Part shown: one piece after another, positions 1 through 13,000 of the stretch | Position numbering within the stretch: position 1 is the first letter of the stretch | Layout: each line of letters begins with the position of its first letter | Source of the DNA: Guadua angustifolia | Lineage: Eukaryota > Streptophyta > Magnoliopsida > Poales > Poaceae | Direction: 5' to 3' | Assembly (NCBI GenBank): GCA_036346375.1 | Contig: CM070504.1 | Span: 9,483,890 to 9,547,889, forward strand | Length of the DNA: 64,000 nucleotides | The notes under the pieces: model-generated | Database searches by the model: none | What the model saw: the letters and a program-made list of their open reading frames with translations, nothing else | Told to the model about the DNA's origin: nothing | Made by a program: the position numbers and the translations under genes

Positions 1-493
1 AGCTGAAGATGAGGCTCTTAATGTTGCACAGAAATGGTCTACTAGCTTGATCATGGAATCAGCTGTCAACACAAGTTTCTGGCAAAAAAAAAAAATGCTT
101 TTTAAACAATAGGCATGTAGCTTGTAATCATGACGGCATGTGACAAAAAACTGGTGTTCATAGTTTGATAGATTGAAGCCTGTGTATAGGCACCTAGTGG
201 AGTAGTTTTGGTAAAACTTCGTCCGTGCTATGAGGTTCTTTTGGAGGGTGGTCAGGTTTAGAGGTTAACTTGTGTTGAATAGATTCTTAGATGTTCGTGA
301 TCTTTGTCAGACTTAGTAGTATTTTCCGGTTAACTCTTGTCAAACCTGGTGAATCCAGCAAGCTGGTTGGCTCTGGTCAGATGTCAGAATTTCATAATTA
401 AAATAAATACCAGGCCTCATGCAAAACAGGATTAGCCACAAACCCTATAATCATTGAACACAATAGCAGAGTCAGGTAGTCGAGAATATTTAC
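1..493. other. Left-edge region, intron/flank of the NPG1-related gene
   Basis: No complete gene is visible. A donor site (GTAAAT on the minus strand at 493) shows that this DNA starts as an intron of the minus-strand TPR gene, whose last exon(s) must lie beyond the left edge. On the plus strand, positions 2-112 form a short open frame that ends in a run of lysine codons from an A-tract. It could be a chance frame or the tail of another gene, and I cannot identify it. Confidence 0.4.
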
Positions 494-2832
494 CTCTAAC
501 ATGCCAGCACTTGGGAGAGAAGAAATTGATGGATTTGGCTTTGTTAAGACATATGTTTGAGTCGCGCCATGCTTCAAGCTTTGTGTATATTGATGCCAAA
601 TCTAACCATGCTTCCATCTCTAACTTCTGGAGGGAGTTAACCTGTGAAGGCCAAGTGGACATTGAAGAAAGAAGAAGCATAACATAATCATTTTTGTCCC
701 AAAAAGAAGTCAAAAGGGGCCATACCTTGTCAAAAGGGGTCAATTTCCAGACTTCCTTCTTTGATTGAATGATTGCAAGCAAAACCCTAAAAGAATCTAC
801 TGCAGGCTTGAATTGTCCACGGGAGGCCTGAATTTGTGCTTTTAGCCTCAAAATACCCATCTGATCCTCTTTCTCAGCCTCATCCATTGCAATATCCGCA
901 ACTGCTTCGGCTTCTTGTAAATTCTGTTGTGCAGACAACACAAGAATTAACAATTTCCAGGCACTAACTGAACTTCCTGTCACCATCTCGAGACATTCCG
1001 TTGCACTTTCAACAGCTGCATTCAGTTTATGCTGCATTGCATTTTCCCAAGCAAGGCTATACATTATGTCAGGATTATACTTTGCCATTGCAGCAGCATC
1101 CTGCAGCAGCCTGAGTGCGTTATCTTGTAATCTCAATTTTTCTGAGTGAGAACCAGAGGACCTAGCAAAAGGTCCATAACAAACACCAAGAAAATGGTTT
1201 ACAACGCTGACAAAATGCATATCATGACTTTTGAAAAACTTCATGGCTGTATTTGCAAATTTTATTCCTTCAGAAGAATGCTTTGGGTTCTTACAGCATA
1301 GTTTGGCTCCTAAAAGAAGAGATGGAATATGAGGTTTTCCCTTCCTTTCTAATACACGAAAACCATTCCTTATAATGTTTAAGGCACTATCATCCATGCC
1401 AGATGCACTGTAGCAAAGTGCAAGAATGTACCATCTTTCTGATCTGCTATAGGTTCCTGGCAACAACATTTCTAGATGGCTGGCCAAGACTTCATAATGC
1501 CCTGATAATGACAGTGCATACATCAAATGGTTCACAAGGTCAGGATCCCATTTTGTTTCTTGGTGGGCTAGCTTTCTTGTAAGTATGAGCAACAGCAAAA
1601 TTGCTTCCTCCATATTGTTCCCAGGGGTTACCGGGTTCCGTTGTTGATTGAATTCTTGAGGAAACTTCACTTCAACACCACAATACAGCAGAGTCACTGC
1701 TAATTCTTTTTGTAAGTTGGAGGACCTTTGGGAATCCAAATTCCATGGCTTTGCAAGAGCTCTCCGATATGCAATGATGGCCTCCTCAAACAAACCACTT
1801 CTCATCCATAGCTTAGGAAGATATTCTAGTGCGGAGTGGAACATTTCTATCAGCTTACACTCTTCAGAAGTACCTTCAGGAACACCATATGGCCATGCAG
1901 ACTCTACAATGTCTATGATGATTCTGCATTCTTCTGCAGCATCTGCCAAGATAACATAAGTGAAATTCCAATTGGATGTGATGGATCTCTTCCAGATGGA
2001 GAAATTATCAAATATAAAGATAACCCCTTTTTAACTGAGGCACATGCGTATTCACTTGTATCATATACACAGAAATAGGACAACATTTGGCTTTGTCAAA
2101 TGCATATGATTCAGTTTCTGTTTAATATTAAAAATCTAGGAAACTAAGCCCATGTACCCTAGGATAACAGTATTCTTGCAAAGCTTCTGGAGCTACTCTC
2201 CAAATTTCAGATGACGATGCTTCAGTATAAAACAAGAGAGCACATAGAAAGAAAAAATTAGTTAATACCTGTCACTCTACCAAGACCTTCCAAAGACTTT
2301 GCTTTAAGCAATATGGCCTCTATAAACAAACTTACAGAATGCATTGACATATGCATTAGCATTCCATTCACTTGTGAGGTTTTCCTTCTTGAGGAACGTG
2401 GAGGAGCTCTAGGCTTGATACTTTCAGCAATAGCACTGGTCATTCGCGGTTTCAGGCTTCTTATATCAATTCCCTGAAGAACTTGCAATGCTGCATCAAA
2501 GTTTCCTCTCTGATGTTCCAGTCTACCCAGCAATGCCCGTGCCTCCTGTTACATAACCAAATAAATCTAACAGTGAGAAAATCAGCAAAACGGCATATCT
2601 TCCTTGAAGGGGCAAGGTTCAACCAAACCTCATAATTTAGTGAAAGGGTCTCTCTTAGGTCTGACTCCACTTCATTTACTTGGCTGTCATCAGGTGTTGC
2701 TTCTGGATTTCCTATCCTTGAAGAAGAACCATTTGCTGAGAAATCCCGCGTTGCAAGAGATTCTGGCGATCGAGGCAGCTCTTCAAACTTGGATTGGTCC
2801 CCACTGCAAGTGCATAACATAATGGCAGACAT
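494..2832 (-). CDS. NPG1-related TPR protein (NPGR1/NPGR2-like), 3' end missing
   Basis: Four coding exons are seen: 2832-2629, 2545-2269, 1942-726 and 641-494. Junctions are GT-AG and phases join (0, 1, 0, 1). The start lies in the context MSAIMLCTCSGDQ, and the second Met at 2820 matches the usual family start better. The N-terminal SPESLATRDFS motif and the EARALLGRLEHQRGNFDAAL block are hallmarks of the plant No Pollen Germination family. Tetratricopeptide helices follow through the long third exon. About 615 residues are present, and the family is usually about 700, so roughly the last two TPRs lie off the left edge. Family members bind calmodulin; NPG1 is needed for pollen germination, and the relatives are expressed more widely. 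The local frame is undamaged, so this looks like a functional gene. Which of the NPGR paralogues it is cannot be settled here. Confidence 0.9.
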
Positions 2833-4330
2833 TTTCTGCTGAGCAAATAATTTCACTTAATTTATATAAATAATGTAAGCCCTCTCTCTCTCTTAGGATC
2901 TTCCCTTGGAGCCAATGGTATTAACCATTCATCAAGTAGACCACAGAACCTAGCAAGGGAAAATGGAAGGTGATCAGTGCACATTTTAATAATCTTACAC
3001 TAAGCAAATAATTCACATGAGCAAACATATATATAGTTAAACTAGTAACAAATGATAGTAGTAACACATAAAGACAAGGTCTACACATAAACAACCAACA
3101 CAGCGACCAGATCTATGAGCAAGGGCAGGCTTAGCAGTTTCCTAGCCCTAACGATCAAAATATGCTCCGAACAATCTTTTTTTTTCTCTCAAGTAAACTT
3201 GACGTCTCAGATCAAATAAGCAACTGCACGGTTTAGTGCTAACAACTTGTTGGAACTAATAGCAACGCTGGTCCAAAATTTCAGGCACAAACAAAACATA
3301 ACTGGATACATCAAACAGGTGAACATGGCAATTTCCTACTACTGCAGCTAAGAAAATTGGTAGCGAACACACATGCTTCAGAAAAACTATGACAAATGTG
3401 ATCTCCCAGCAAGATCTCAAGTCCAAAACCTTCTCTCCCACATATATCATCATCTTCAGCAAGAACACTGCAACAACAATTCCAACTGGAATTGAGGCAA
3501 TGTCCCATCGACTAAGCAGTAATAAATTGGCAATTGGTTGACCAAGCTCCAATTAACCTTAATCCAAAAAGCAAAACCCTCACAGACAATTGCATGACAC
3601 CGAAAAATCCACTGTTCCTGCTTCAGGAAACAGCAAATGCGACCAGAATTCAGGCACCCCTGCCAAATTACAAAGAAATGCAGGTATGATTGGTGTCAAA
3701 AGCCTCACTGCTTAGATAGGAAGATAACCAACACAGTAGTACAAGCAAAGATACAGTCAACCAAACTAAACATCAAATTACCAACTGAAGCCACACGATA
3801 CAGAGGACCTCATGCCCGTCCACAGTTACCTAGTCACATGCAACCGATGTATTCACCTCCAACTGAAACAATGCGCCATGAACAAAGCTTCATCCAAGAA
3901 AACCACCCACCATGGAGAAAGAAACTCAAAAAGGCACTAATCCCAACAACACCATCACAATTCACACACCAAAAACAACCCCTCGACCGCACACCGTCAA
4001 GCACAAGAAGCGGCAACAGAACCCCAATTCGACAGCACCCCACGACAGATCAAGAAGCGGAGCCGCCGAGGCGGCGCTTAAAGCAGGTGGCGCGCACGGA
4101 ACGAAGCAAGAAGCTCGCACCAGCGGAGATACAGACGGAGGAGTAGTAGTAGGAGAGGCAGCCCGTACCATGGAGTGGGCGTGGCGGGAAGGATCCGATG
4201 TCTCGCGGCCAGTTGGAGCCGAGAGCACAGACGAATGGGGGGATTAGAGAATGATGGGGATATGAGAGGAGATCTTCTTGCGCTGCACTGCGCTGCACCG
4301 AGAGGAGAGTTCTTCCGTTTTCTTTTTTTT
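2833..4330 (-). promoter_or_regulatory. 5' UTR, leader introns and proximal promoter of the NPG1-related gene
   Basis: A CAG acceptor lies just upstream of the start codon, so the leader is spliced. A GC-rich stretch near 4050-4300 holds a plausible non-coding first exon with a donor (ATG then GTACGG on the minus strand, near 4168). A CT/T-rich tract follows at about 4318-4335. No coding frame here resembles a known protein. Leader exon limits are inferred from splice signals only. Confidence 0.4.
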
Positions 4331-6636
4331 TTTTACTATTTTGCCCCCGATGCTTTTCACTGGAGTTACACGTCAGAACACCAGCCTGGCGTGTCTTCCA
4401 AAGTCCAGACTGACTGTTCGAGGTACAACTGTTCTGCCAGTAAGTAGTAGTTTGTTAACGATGCAGAATTTCAGACTCGTTTTGGACACTAGAAACATTT
4501 CTCTGAATCATGCAGAAATCGATAAAGTTTTTTGTGAAGTTCATTGCGTTTCGAATAAGGTCTTACCAGGAAATGCAGATAAAGCTGTGCAAATCTTGGA
4601 TTTGTTGATGGAAATTGATCTGTGCAAGAACCTTTCTTGCGGAAAACACTTGCAAAAGAGCATGTCATGGACGTAGGATTCTCGCAGTAGGAAACACTGC
4701 ATCCAATTTTGGCAGTATCCCTACGTTGCAAACGTGGCTTAGTTTACCATGTTATACAATTATTTATTTATTTATTTTGCGAGGGCATGTTATACATGTA
4801 ACATGTTATATCAGTTTGATTCTGAGTTTGGAGATCTGCCCAGGCAAAATACAAAAAGTTTGGTAGCTTTACTACTAATGAATGGCATCGAAGGACAAAC
4901 GTATTTATTAGCCTCCTTTGCGCGCTGCCATGGGAGAGATAAGTGGAGAGCAGGTTGCCTGCTTTGTTGACAAACGGAAAGGAAAGAAGCTGGGCATGGC
5001 AGTCCAGTCAGTCTGCCACTCTGCCATGGTTCCAGCTCCAAGAACTAGGACGGCTAGGCTTTGACATTTTCGATTCCTTCCAGATTTGTGTGTCTGCTGC
5101 CGCTCACAGGAATCAATTAATCAATCTAATATTCCGGTGTGAGAGATGGGCTAGTGATTTTTACTGGCCTCAACTGAGCTCACGTCATCATGCACGCCAT
5201 CACACTGGCTGCAGTCGCAATCTTGGCATGTTGTTTAGAATGTGCTAACCCCTCTGCAAGTCATGTGACCTTTGCGCCCCCCCCCCCACCCCCACACTGG
5301 GCGTGGACACATGCCACATTGCTAGACATACATGCTTAAAAGAGAAGAATCCTATGTGCTGCTGTTGTTGGAGGCTTGGAGCTCCAAAACATGTCATCGT
5401 CTTGGGTGGTTGTGGGCATGTGGCTGGTGAGGAAATATTTAGGAGTGTCTTATAGCTTTCTACAATACAACTCTATATCGTCTAACAGTAAAAATAACTC
5501 ATACAATAATTAATAAATTATCTATACAATAGTATATATAGTATAAAGCCGTTTATAAAATCATCTTTTAAATTATAGATAACATTTTTCTCTCTACTCT
5601 ATATCACCTAAAATGTTACGTAGTATAATCTTATAGGCAGCAGCAGATATATAGTACTGTACATGGCCGTAGGATGATCCAGCCCTGTACTTCTTCGTAT
5701 TAATGAATGGTGAGTACTAAGCACAGTGTCACTGCAATGCATTAGTAGTTGGATGATGCTCCTTGATTTGATTTGAGCGCACTACATCATAAAACCAGAC
5801 AGCGACGTACGAGCACATAAAGATGGCTATTGAAGGCAGCCAGCCCGGTGTACCGCACAAGGCGAGCAGGCTCGCATCAGCTCCTAAAGGTACCGGCACA
5901 TGCATCGTTGACCTGCTTCTGGCTGAGCACATATGTAGGGTACAACCAACCCTTTCCCTACTCACACCTGCACCATTAGAACATGGAACAGACCCTTTCA
6001 ACACCCTTTTTCTGTAGAGCTTGAAGAGTAGAGGGAAAAGAGAGCTTAAAGAGTAGAGGGAAAAGAGATACTTTCAAGCAGAAGTTTAGAGGCAAGTTGA
6101 ACCTGCCTGAGGATGTGCCAGAAAATTGGTAGATGGATATACCTAGAGGTGAAGAATACTCTTTCTCAGGTACCCACATTGGACAGAGAAAGCATACATT
6201 CTCAAGAGCTGTGCTGTGTTTATTTGTTTCCAGATAAATTTGGCATGTATCGTAGAAAGAAATGCTAATGCTCTGGATTTTGCTGCTCAGGTGACCTCGC
6301 AGCAACTGTCTGGTAATCGAAAATGAATTGTCGTTTCAAGTTAGGGGCCACCATTACATCAATTCCTCGTGGATCGGTGGCCATGGAAGGCTAAAGAGAT
6401 CAAGAACAATTAACAATGTCTACCCCGTATATAAGCACCCTGACAAAAAAATATTCCGAGAATATTGCAAGCCTTCCTTTCAGTGGATGGCACGCTTACA
6501 AAATTTGCGTATTCTCTGAGCTCAACTGCGAGAGGAAAGATGCAATACTTGGACATCTCCTTCCGAAGAAGAAGCAGCACCTTGAGCTTCATAAATAGCT
6601 ACACGATGCGGGCCAGAACTTTAGGCTCCATTCCTG
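4331..6636. other. Intergenic, AT-rich, no gene recognised
   Basis: Only short unrelated open frames are present. Notable items are a poly-C tract at about 5278-5288, a TA-rich stretch at 5440-5640, and a 25-bp imperfect tandem duplication (unit AGAGCTTGAAGAGTAGAGGG...) near 6016-6066. The segment around 6070-6200 looks weakly coding on the plus strand (LNLPEDVPENW followed by a stop) and may be an old gene fragment, but I cannot assign it. Confidence 0.4.
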
Positions 6637-9600
6637 CTATAACCTAACCTTCTTTGCCTTTATCCGCTTTGAAGCCATGTATGTCACAGCAGCAGAAAGA
6701 GTGTACCTAATAACAGCAAAAGATAGGAAGCGGCCATAAGACGCCAACAAGGAAATAACAAAATTCACATATATACCAGCAAATTTACACTGGAGTATCT
6801 GATTAACATCTGAATGTATGATTTACAATGGGAAATTTAGTCAGCGTGCCATTTGTCAACAACAAGCCTTTTGTCCCAAACAGGTTGGGATGGGCCAGCA
6901 ATGAAACCCAATTGAAGTTAATAAAACCCCTAAACCTTTGATCTTAGATCATGGTTCCGATACATGGTTGCTAACTTTCATACACACCTATCTAATTTTA
7001 AATCTTTGCGAACGTTCCAATCCCTCAAGTCTCTGTTTCTTCACACATCAGTCTCAATCGACCTTCGCCTCTTCTTATATTTTCGAGACAACTTAAAATT
7101 CCACTACACTGGTGCCTCAAGAAGCCTCTATTGGAGATGTCCAAATTATCTCAGACGATTTTGAACGAGCTTTTCTTCAATAGGTGCTACCCAACCCTAT
7201 CACGTAAATCATACATTACGGATTTGATCTGATCTCACCTTGTATGATCACAGATCCACCGCAGCATCCGTATCTCTGCTACACTCATTTTCTGTACATG
7301 TTGTATTTTTGCCACTCAACATTCAGCGTGCCATTTGTCAATTAATCACAAATTCATATGTTTGCATATAGACTGCGAACCTTCAAGAGAGTTCAGGAGA
7401 TTTTTTTTTCAATAGAGGACGCACAACAGCCCTCCGGCCTCTGCTGAAACAGCAGACAGCCCAGTACCAGTTCAGATAGTTCAGGAGATGAACCCCATGT
7501 CATGTGTTCCTGCCCCAGAGTCATTCCCTCGTATATATTCTCTGATTTCTGCAAATCAATTTTGTCCTACAGCAATTCCATTTGATTGACCTCTTAGATC
7601 CTAGCGCTACAGTCCGAATGTTAGACAGTGAAAACAGCACATAATTCTGAGTCAGCACACCAGTATAGTATAGTGATATCAATGCACTAACACGGGCAAC
7701 ATGGTAAAGAGAAAAAAGGCAACTGCCAGATGATATAAGGGGGAGTCATCCAAGTAAAACTTATCACTCAAATATAGCAACATAACCATTCCTCGTTAGA
7801 TTATAAGATGTGCATAGCTTACTACTTTATTTAGTTTCACAGCTCTCAAAAGCAAGAAGTTTAGACCAGTTGGGGTTCAGAGACACTTACCATGTAACGG
7901 TGTATTTTAGATGGTCATGTGGCATCACTGAGTGATGGATCAAAGTATTGACATCTTTTGGAACAGGATAAGGATTTGTTGGAGAGATGTCTTCATTTAT
8001 ATCTTCTATGTAAACAGTATTTTCAGGCAGGCCACATGCACGAGCAACCATGGGAACATCCACATAAAACCACTGCCCACTGCTGGGTTCATTAGCTGGA
8101 ACAAATATGCTGGGCTTCTCACTTCCTCGGATTACTCCAGTAACTCTTACGGGAGGTTTTCCAGGTTTTTCCATCTGAAAAAAGAGTAAAGCCATGTAAC
8201 TTGCATCAATTTTGTACCTAACTAAAAGAGTAAAGAAATATAAATACGTAGAATAAGATAACGACAACCGTAATGGTTTTTCAACATAGATGATTATGGT
8301 AGCATGGTATTGATTCTCAATTGACATAAACTCATGAAACAGCCTACATTTCATACTCAACATTCCAGAAACCATCAATGACAGCATTTAATGATCTAAA
8401 GCAGGTCTAGTTAACAATGACAAGTAAAAGTTATTTGATAATGGGCTGACACAATGTTATCATGTACAAGGAGTTCACGAACAATGACATTCAGATGATA
8501 ACAAGTACAATACATAAAACACATGGTGACCTGTTCGGATGGGCAAACCATTGACAACTTTGGCAATAGATTGGAAACTATGCAAAAAAAAGGGATGCAA
8601 ATCACCTCAGAAGATGATTTGGGCTCCTTAGACCAAAGCTTCCACCATGGACCTTTTCCATCCGTCTTTTTATCAGCTTCTTTATATTCTGAAAGTTCGC
8701 CAAGGCCCTGGTTGTCCTGTATGTTTTTATCACGCCAGCCACGAGGAACCCACCCTCTATTCACAAGGATAGGTGACTGCAAACTGACAAAACATTTCTC
8801 AGAAAGATAAATGTCTTGAGGAAAAGAGAAGCGATAACACACTAAAGTTTGTTTCTATGGTCAGAACATGCAGTACAACACCAGGGCAACTCTCATTTTT
8901 TTTACGGCAGAAATGTGCGGGAGATAAAGTCCAATCAGACTTAATGATAACAAGATTGCAACTTGGTCACTAACAGTTTTGCAACTACTGGTCCAAGCAA
9001 GGATGGGCTGATAGCACACGCCACAACGAAACCTCGCTCCTTAGCTTGTCAGAAATATGTGCCAAGTGTTTTCGGTATGTTTAACAACCATGTTGCTCCT
9101 TCGAACTTATGGCTTGTACAGAACTTCTTTATAATTAGTACTAGTCAAGCGCCCATGCATTGCAACGGAAACACATTCTTTAACCAAATAATCAAACCAT
9201 GCCACATGTTTACAAAAAAATAAAATTGCACTCTTGAGTTGCCACGGGGAGGGAGAAGTGGGTAATGGCCCGGCCAAGGGGAGCAGGTGTGGGCGGAAAA
9301 AGAGAGAGAGAGAGAGAGAGAGAGATGCGGTTGGTTTCCTTTTTATCCCATGGCCCATATGTCGGCATGTTGCTTCCCTTATAGAGGAGAGGAAGGACGG
9401 ACAACCATCACCAGCTCGTATTTATATATTAGTAAAGATAAAGGGTTTTCTGTAGATGTTTGAAAGCACTGGGCTTTGTATATGGCATTACTTTCCTCGC
9501 GAATCTCTAAACAAGTTAATAGACAAAAAATTCTTTGGAGGGCAGCTACAAGAGTAACAAGACAGAGATCTGATGATTCATTTCTATGCCAAACTAGAAA

Positions 9601-11046
9601 CTACAAATATGCACAGCCCAACATGTAATTACAAGCTGCTGTCTCTTTTGCCTACAAAGATACAAGATAATACACAGAAGAGTTTGAATATTTGGTGAAG
9701 TTTTTTGTAACTGTTTTTTCCATATTATTGTAAATTAATCTTAAAATATACACAATTAATTCCCTACTCAGTCCATTCCTTGCCAGCTGGTGGTTTTATC
9801 TCCCAAAGAAAAACAATGTAGGGGCACATGCACCAAGTCAGTTTTGAATAAAAGAGTATAAAAATCACTAACAACTACAATGGAAGCAAAGCTAAGTTTC
9901 CCCCTCTAATTTAGGTTTCGTTTGGCATTGCGGTGGCCAGTGGCTTTTCGAAATCACTTTATTTCCACTTTGGATGTAACAGTTGATTGAAAGCATATTT
10001 TTTGGACCCATAACAGCAAAATTTTACTAGAATCAGTAACATTCCTGAAACTAAGTAGATTCTGTAGTGCAGTAGAGCACAACCACTGCAAATTGGCCTT
10101 CAATTGTAACGGTCTTGCTCTATCATGAGATGCCTTCTGCATCACATATTTCATTTTTCTTTGTACTGTTAAAGAAATGAAATAATTCAGTTCTACCGGA
10201 ACAAATTATCATTTGCCAATTCAACCATAGTCAGGTTTATACTTTTGTTAACTATTACTCATATCATAACATTTAGAAAAAGAACTTCCCCAAACAAAGG
10301 GCATCAGCTATCAAGCTCACCCATACTAAGAGTTTCACTGCAAGAGTACAATTGCTTCCAACAATAATTTACCTGCCGGTCTCAGTCGGACGAGGGATCA
10401 ACGGAGTGATCACATAATACCCATTCTCCGTCACACCCGAGATGCTCCGGGAGCGTGGCCCAACGAACACCGACTTCTCCTCATCGAAATCGCCCTCGCA
10501 TATAATCTTCCGGAACTCCAGCACCGCCGGATCAGGCATGGCAGCAGACGATGACACATGGTTCCACGCTATGGGCTCCATCTCCAGCCTCCGCATCCTG
10601 TAATCCAGCATCTCTATCTGAGATCCAGAAAGAAACAACACAAAGTGAGATATTGTTCACTAAGCATGGGGGGAGTAAGTAGCGCGCGCGCGTGCTACGA
10701 CCTTCTCCTGCCTCCGGAAGAGCTGCCATGTGCCGAGGCCGAAGGTGATGGCGCCGGGGACGAAGAGGAAGAGCTTGGACCATGCGCTCGCCTCCTTCCC
10801 TACCCCTGCGCGTGGAAACCAGCCTGATTAGTATGAAGCGGCGGCTTGATTTCGCAGATGTTTTGCAAGACATTTCGCAAGGCTTTAGGGGTAGGGACCT
10901 GAGGGTGGCGGTGTGGCCGCGGAAGGAGGTGCAGGCGGCGGCTGAGGTGGATGGGACCCGTGGGAAGTGGAGGGCCGGGAGGGGAGGAGGCGGTGGCCGC
11001 CGCCGCGCAGCCGGAGGCGGAGGGGTTTGGAGAGCGACGCCGCCAT
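6637..11046 (-). CDS. SURF1: SURF1-like cytochrome c oxidase assembly protein
   Basis: Six exons are seen: 11046-10899, 10799-10702, 10617-10373, 8783-8606, 8174-7891 and 6706-6637. All have GT-AG introns and the total is 1,023 nt, giving 340 residues plus stop with every phase closing. The N terminus is Arg/Ser/Pro-rich like a mitochondrial presequence. Transmembrane helix 1 contains the family GLGTWQLFRRQEK signature. The central SURF1 domain shows LVNRGWVPRGW. The C-terminal helix YTLSAAVTYMASKRI precedes a basic tail. SURF1 is an inner-membrane protein that assists early assembly and heme insertion of complex IV. The start was chosen because it opens the exon that carries the presequence and splices in frame. 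Introns 3 and 5 are enlarged by transposons. No disabling mutation is seen. Confidence 0.95.
6841..6859. repeat. 19-bp target site duplication, left copy
   Basis: TCAGCGTGCCATTTGTCAA is repeated exactly at 7323-7341, on either side of a 5'-truncated LINE. Confidence 0.85.
6860..7322 (-). mobile_element. 5'-truncated LINE (L1-type) in SURF1 intron 5
   Basis: Read on the minus strand, the element begins inside a reverse-transcriptase-like ORF: MSVAEIRMLRWICDHTR, then a stop, then RDRVG and EEKLVQNRLR in a shifted frame. This matches the C-terminal region conserved in grass LINE proteins. It ends with the tail CCCAACCTGTTTGGGACAAA and a short (TTG)n run. A perfect 19-bp duplication flanks it, as expected from target-primed reverse transcription of an incomplete copy. 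It lies in the same orientation as SURF1, well inside the intron. Confidence 0.85.
7402..7477 (-). mobile_element. 76-bp retroposon (LINE/SINE tail) in SURF1 intron 5
   Basis: A 76-bp insert lies between exact 12-bp direct repeats AGTTCAGGAGAT at 7390-7401 and 7478-7489. On the minus strand it reads CTGTCTGCTGTTTCAGCAGAGGC and ends in a short poly-A (about nine A). The tail resembles the 3' end of other grass non-LTR retroposons, but the family is not assigned. Confidence 0.7.
9141..9438 (-). mobile_element. Short non-autonomous Helitron in SURF1 intron 3
   Basis: On the minus strand the insert starts with TC after an A (TCTTTACTAATATATAAATA) and ends CGCTTGACTAG before a T. This is the A|TC...CTAG|T arrangement of Helitrons, with no target duplication. 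A degenerate palindrome based on GTTGCAATGCA lies just before the end, like the CGTTGCAACG hairpin common in grass copies. It contains a (GA)n microsatellite at about 9301-9325 and no coding sequence. Confidence 0.65.
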
Positions 11047-13000
11047 CTTTGCCTCTATGGTTGTGGGCCGGCTGGCTGAGATGGGTTTGGACTTTGACAG
11101 AGGCGGACGGGAGGCAAGAACAGTAGTTTATTTTCTTCCCTTGGAGTTCATTAGAATTTGGGGAAAAAAAAACAGGATAGTGTTTAATCCTGTTGTTCAA
11201 AAAGATCCAAACACAAATGTCTCTTTTTTTCAGCTTTGAGCTTTCCTGCTATAAGTTTGAATATTTTTATGCAAAGCAAAATCTGCAGTTTCACCTTCCG
11301 AGACCCTGTATGATAGCACGATTTTCACAGGAATTTCCCAAGAAACTCAAGTTCAATGAAATGAAAGTGGTTGTTTTATTTCGTCTAGGGTGCATTTGGT
11401 ATGCATAATTTCACATTCCACCTTGTAATCTGATATTCGCCTCAATCTGATTACTGGTAAACATATTACCGGTAATCTAAGATTCTAATGTTTAGTTGGT
11501 TTGAAGGAAACTACAAAATTGTCTTTGCAAATTGCAATAGTTCAAACATTTCATAACTTGATTCAATAAGTTTACAAATTCAAATTACACTATTTGAAAT
11601 TTCAACATTCAAGGATAACATTTATAAATTTTAAATTCAAAGTGAGAATTTGAATTTTATAATTTAAAATAGCAACATTGAAAATTTCAATTCTAGTTAT
11701 TCAAAAGTTTAAATTTTGGATTTTTGAATTTTGAAAATTTAACATATGAGTTTGGAATTTAAACTCTCGGAGTTCAAAAGTCTAAAATTCAAAATTTGAA
11801 ACTTACAATATTTGAATTTATAAAATTTAAATTCTTGGAACTTGAATTTTTGAAACCCAACAACAACAACAACCTAACCTTTTGTCCTAGATAGGTTGGG
11901 GTAGGCTAGGAAAGAAATCCAATAATTTTTTAAATCAAAAAATCATAATTATAAATTTAAGAAAAGATGGAATATCGAAATCCAAACTTGAAATTTTAAA
12001 TTTCAGAATTAAATTGTCTGAATTTAATATTCAAATTATGATATTTTATTTCAAAATTCATATTTTGAAAAATATTTGTAAATTTGGATTTTCAATTCTG
12101 AATGTTCAAAATTTGACTATAACAAATTAAAGCAAATGATAAAAGTGCAATAGCAAAGATTCCTTTCCCTGGGTAATATATGATAAACACCCTTTTCTAC
12201 AAGAAATATATTCCTAGAATTCATGGTGATTTGGTTCGTAAGTTAATCTTGGATTCCTGATTTAAATTACTGGTTGTTTTATCAAGCAAAGTAATGTCTA
12301 ATTCCCAAGGTGATGTTGAATTCGTGGTATAGATTAGTAGTTTTACCAAACAAGGTAAACTTGTAGGATCACTGGGAATCCTCCGAGAAAATGTGAAAAT
12401 ACTTTCCAAAATAATGGTGAGAAACACTAGATACACTTAGCAGACCAAAAAAAAAACTTTACCTAGACTGCCAAGTGGCCAAACTAGATACATCTTAGCA
12501 GACTAAGAAAAGTTTTAAATTTATCTTTTTTAACTTCCTATTGATCATGAAATTTTATATGTAGATGTGGTAAGATGAGATGTACACCAGAATTTTTGAA
12601 AAGTCACCAAACTATTTGGGGCTAGTAGTTTTTCTTATGAGTTGAATTTCCCCTAAGGTTAGTCGAACGACTCCTTTTTCTCTTTTACCTCGTTTGTTTT
12701 TACCTAGCTCACATTCAATTGCTTACTGTATCAGCGTTTTGTCAAATTCACAACACACACACATAGAGATTCAAATTCACCAAGCAGGTATGCAGCACGA
12801 GGATGAAGCCTCTTGTAAATTGTAACAGAGTACACACGTGCACAATACCAGATGCAGTCTACCAACATATTGCCAAAGCAGGTTACAAAATTATGAACAG
12901 AACCTCCCTGATCAAGACTTCGCATAATTTACATCCCCAGTGCTACGCAACATGCAAAAAGAAAATAGAATCTGAGCACTTCAAAATCTACGGATTTAGG
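11047..13000. other. Intergenic AT-rich DNA with a LINE tail
   Basis: This is the SURF1 promoter side (GC-rich to about 11120, then AT-rich). Positions 11500-12120 are dominated by a degenerate AAATTTGAATTT-type array on both strands. At 11857-11925 lies a second copy of the (CAA)n...CCTTTTGTCC...GGTTGGGGTAGG tail seen at 6860, a minus-strand LINE 3' end with almost nothing upstream. No gene was recognised. Confidence 0.55.

Noticed and set aside
2..112. Short plus-strand frame (AEDEALNVAQKWSTSLIMESAV...) at the left edge
   Set aside because: Too short and cut by the edge. It ends in an A-tract; no family recognised, so not called as a gene.
3637..4146. 169-residue plus-strand frame rich in Pro/Thr/Lys
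   Set aside because: Lies antisense to the leader of the minus-strand TPR gene and looks like composition-driven noise.
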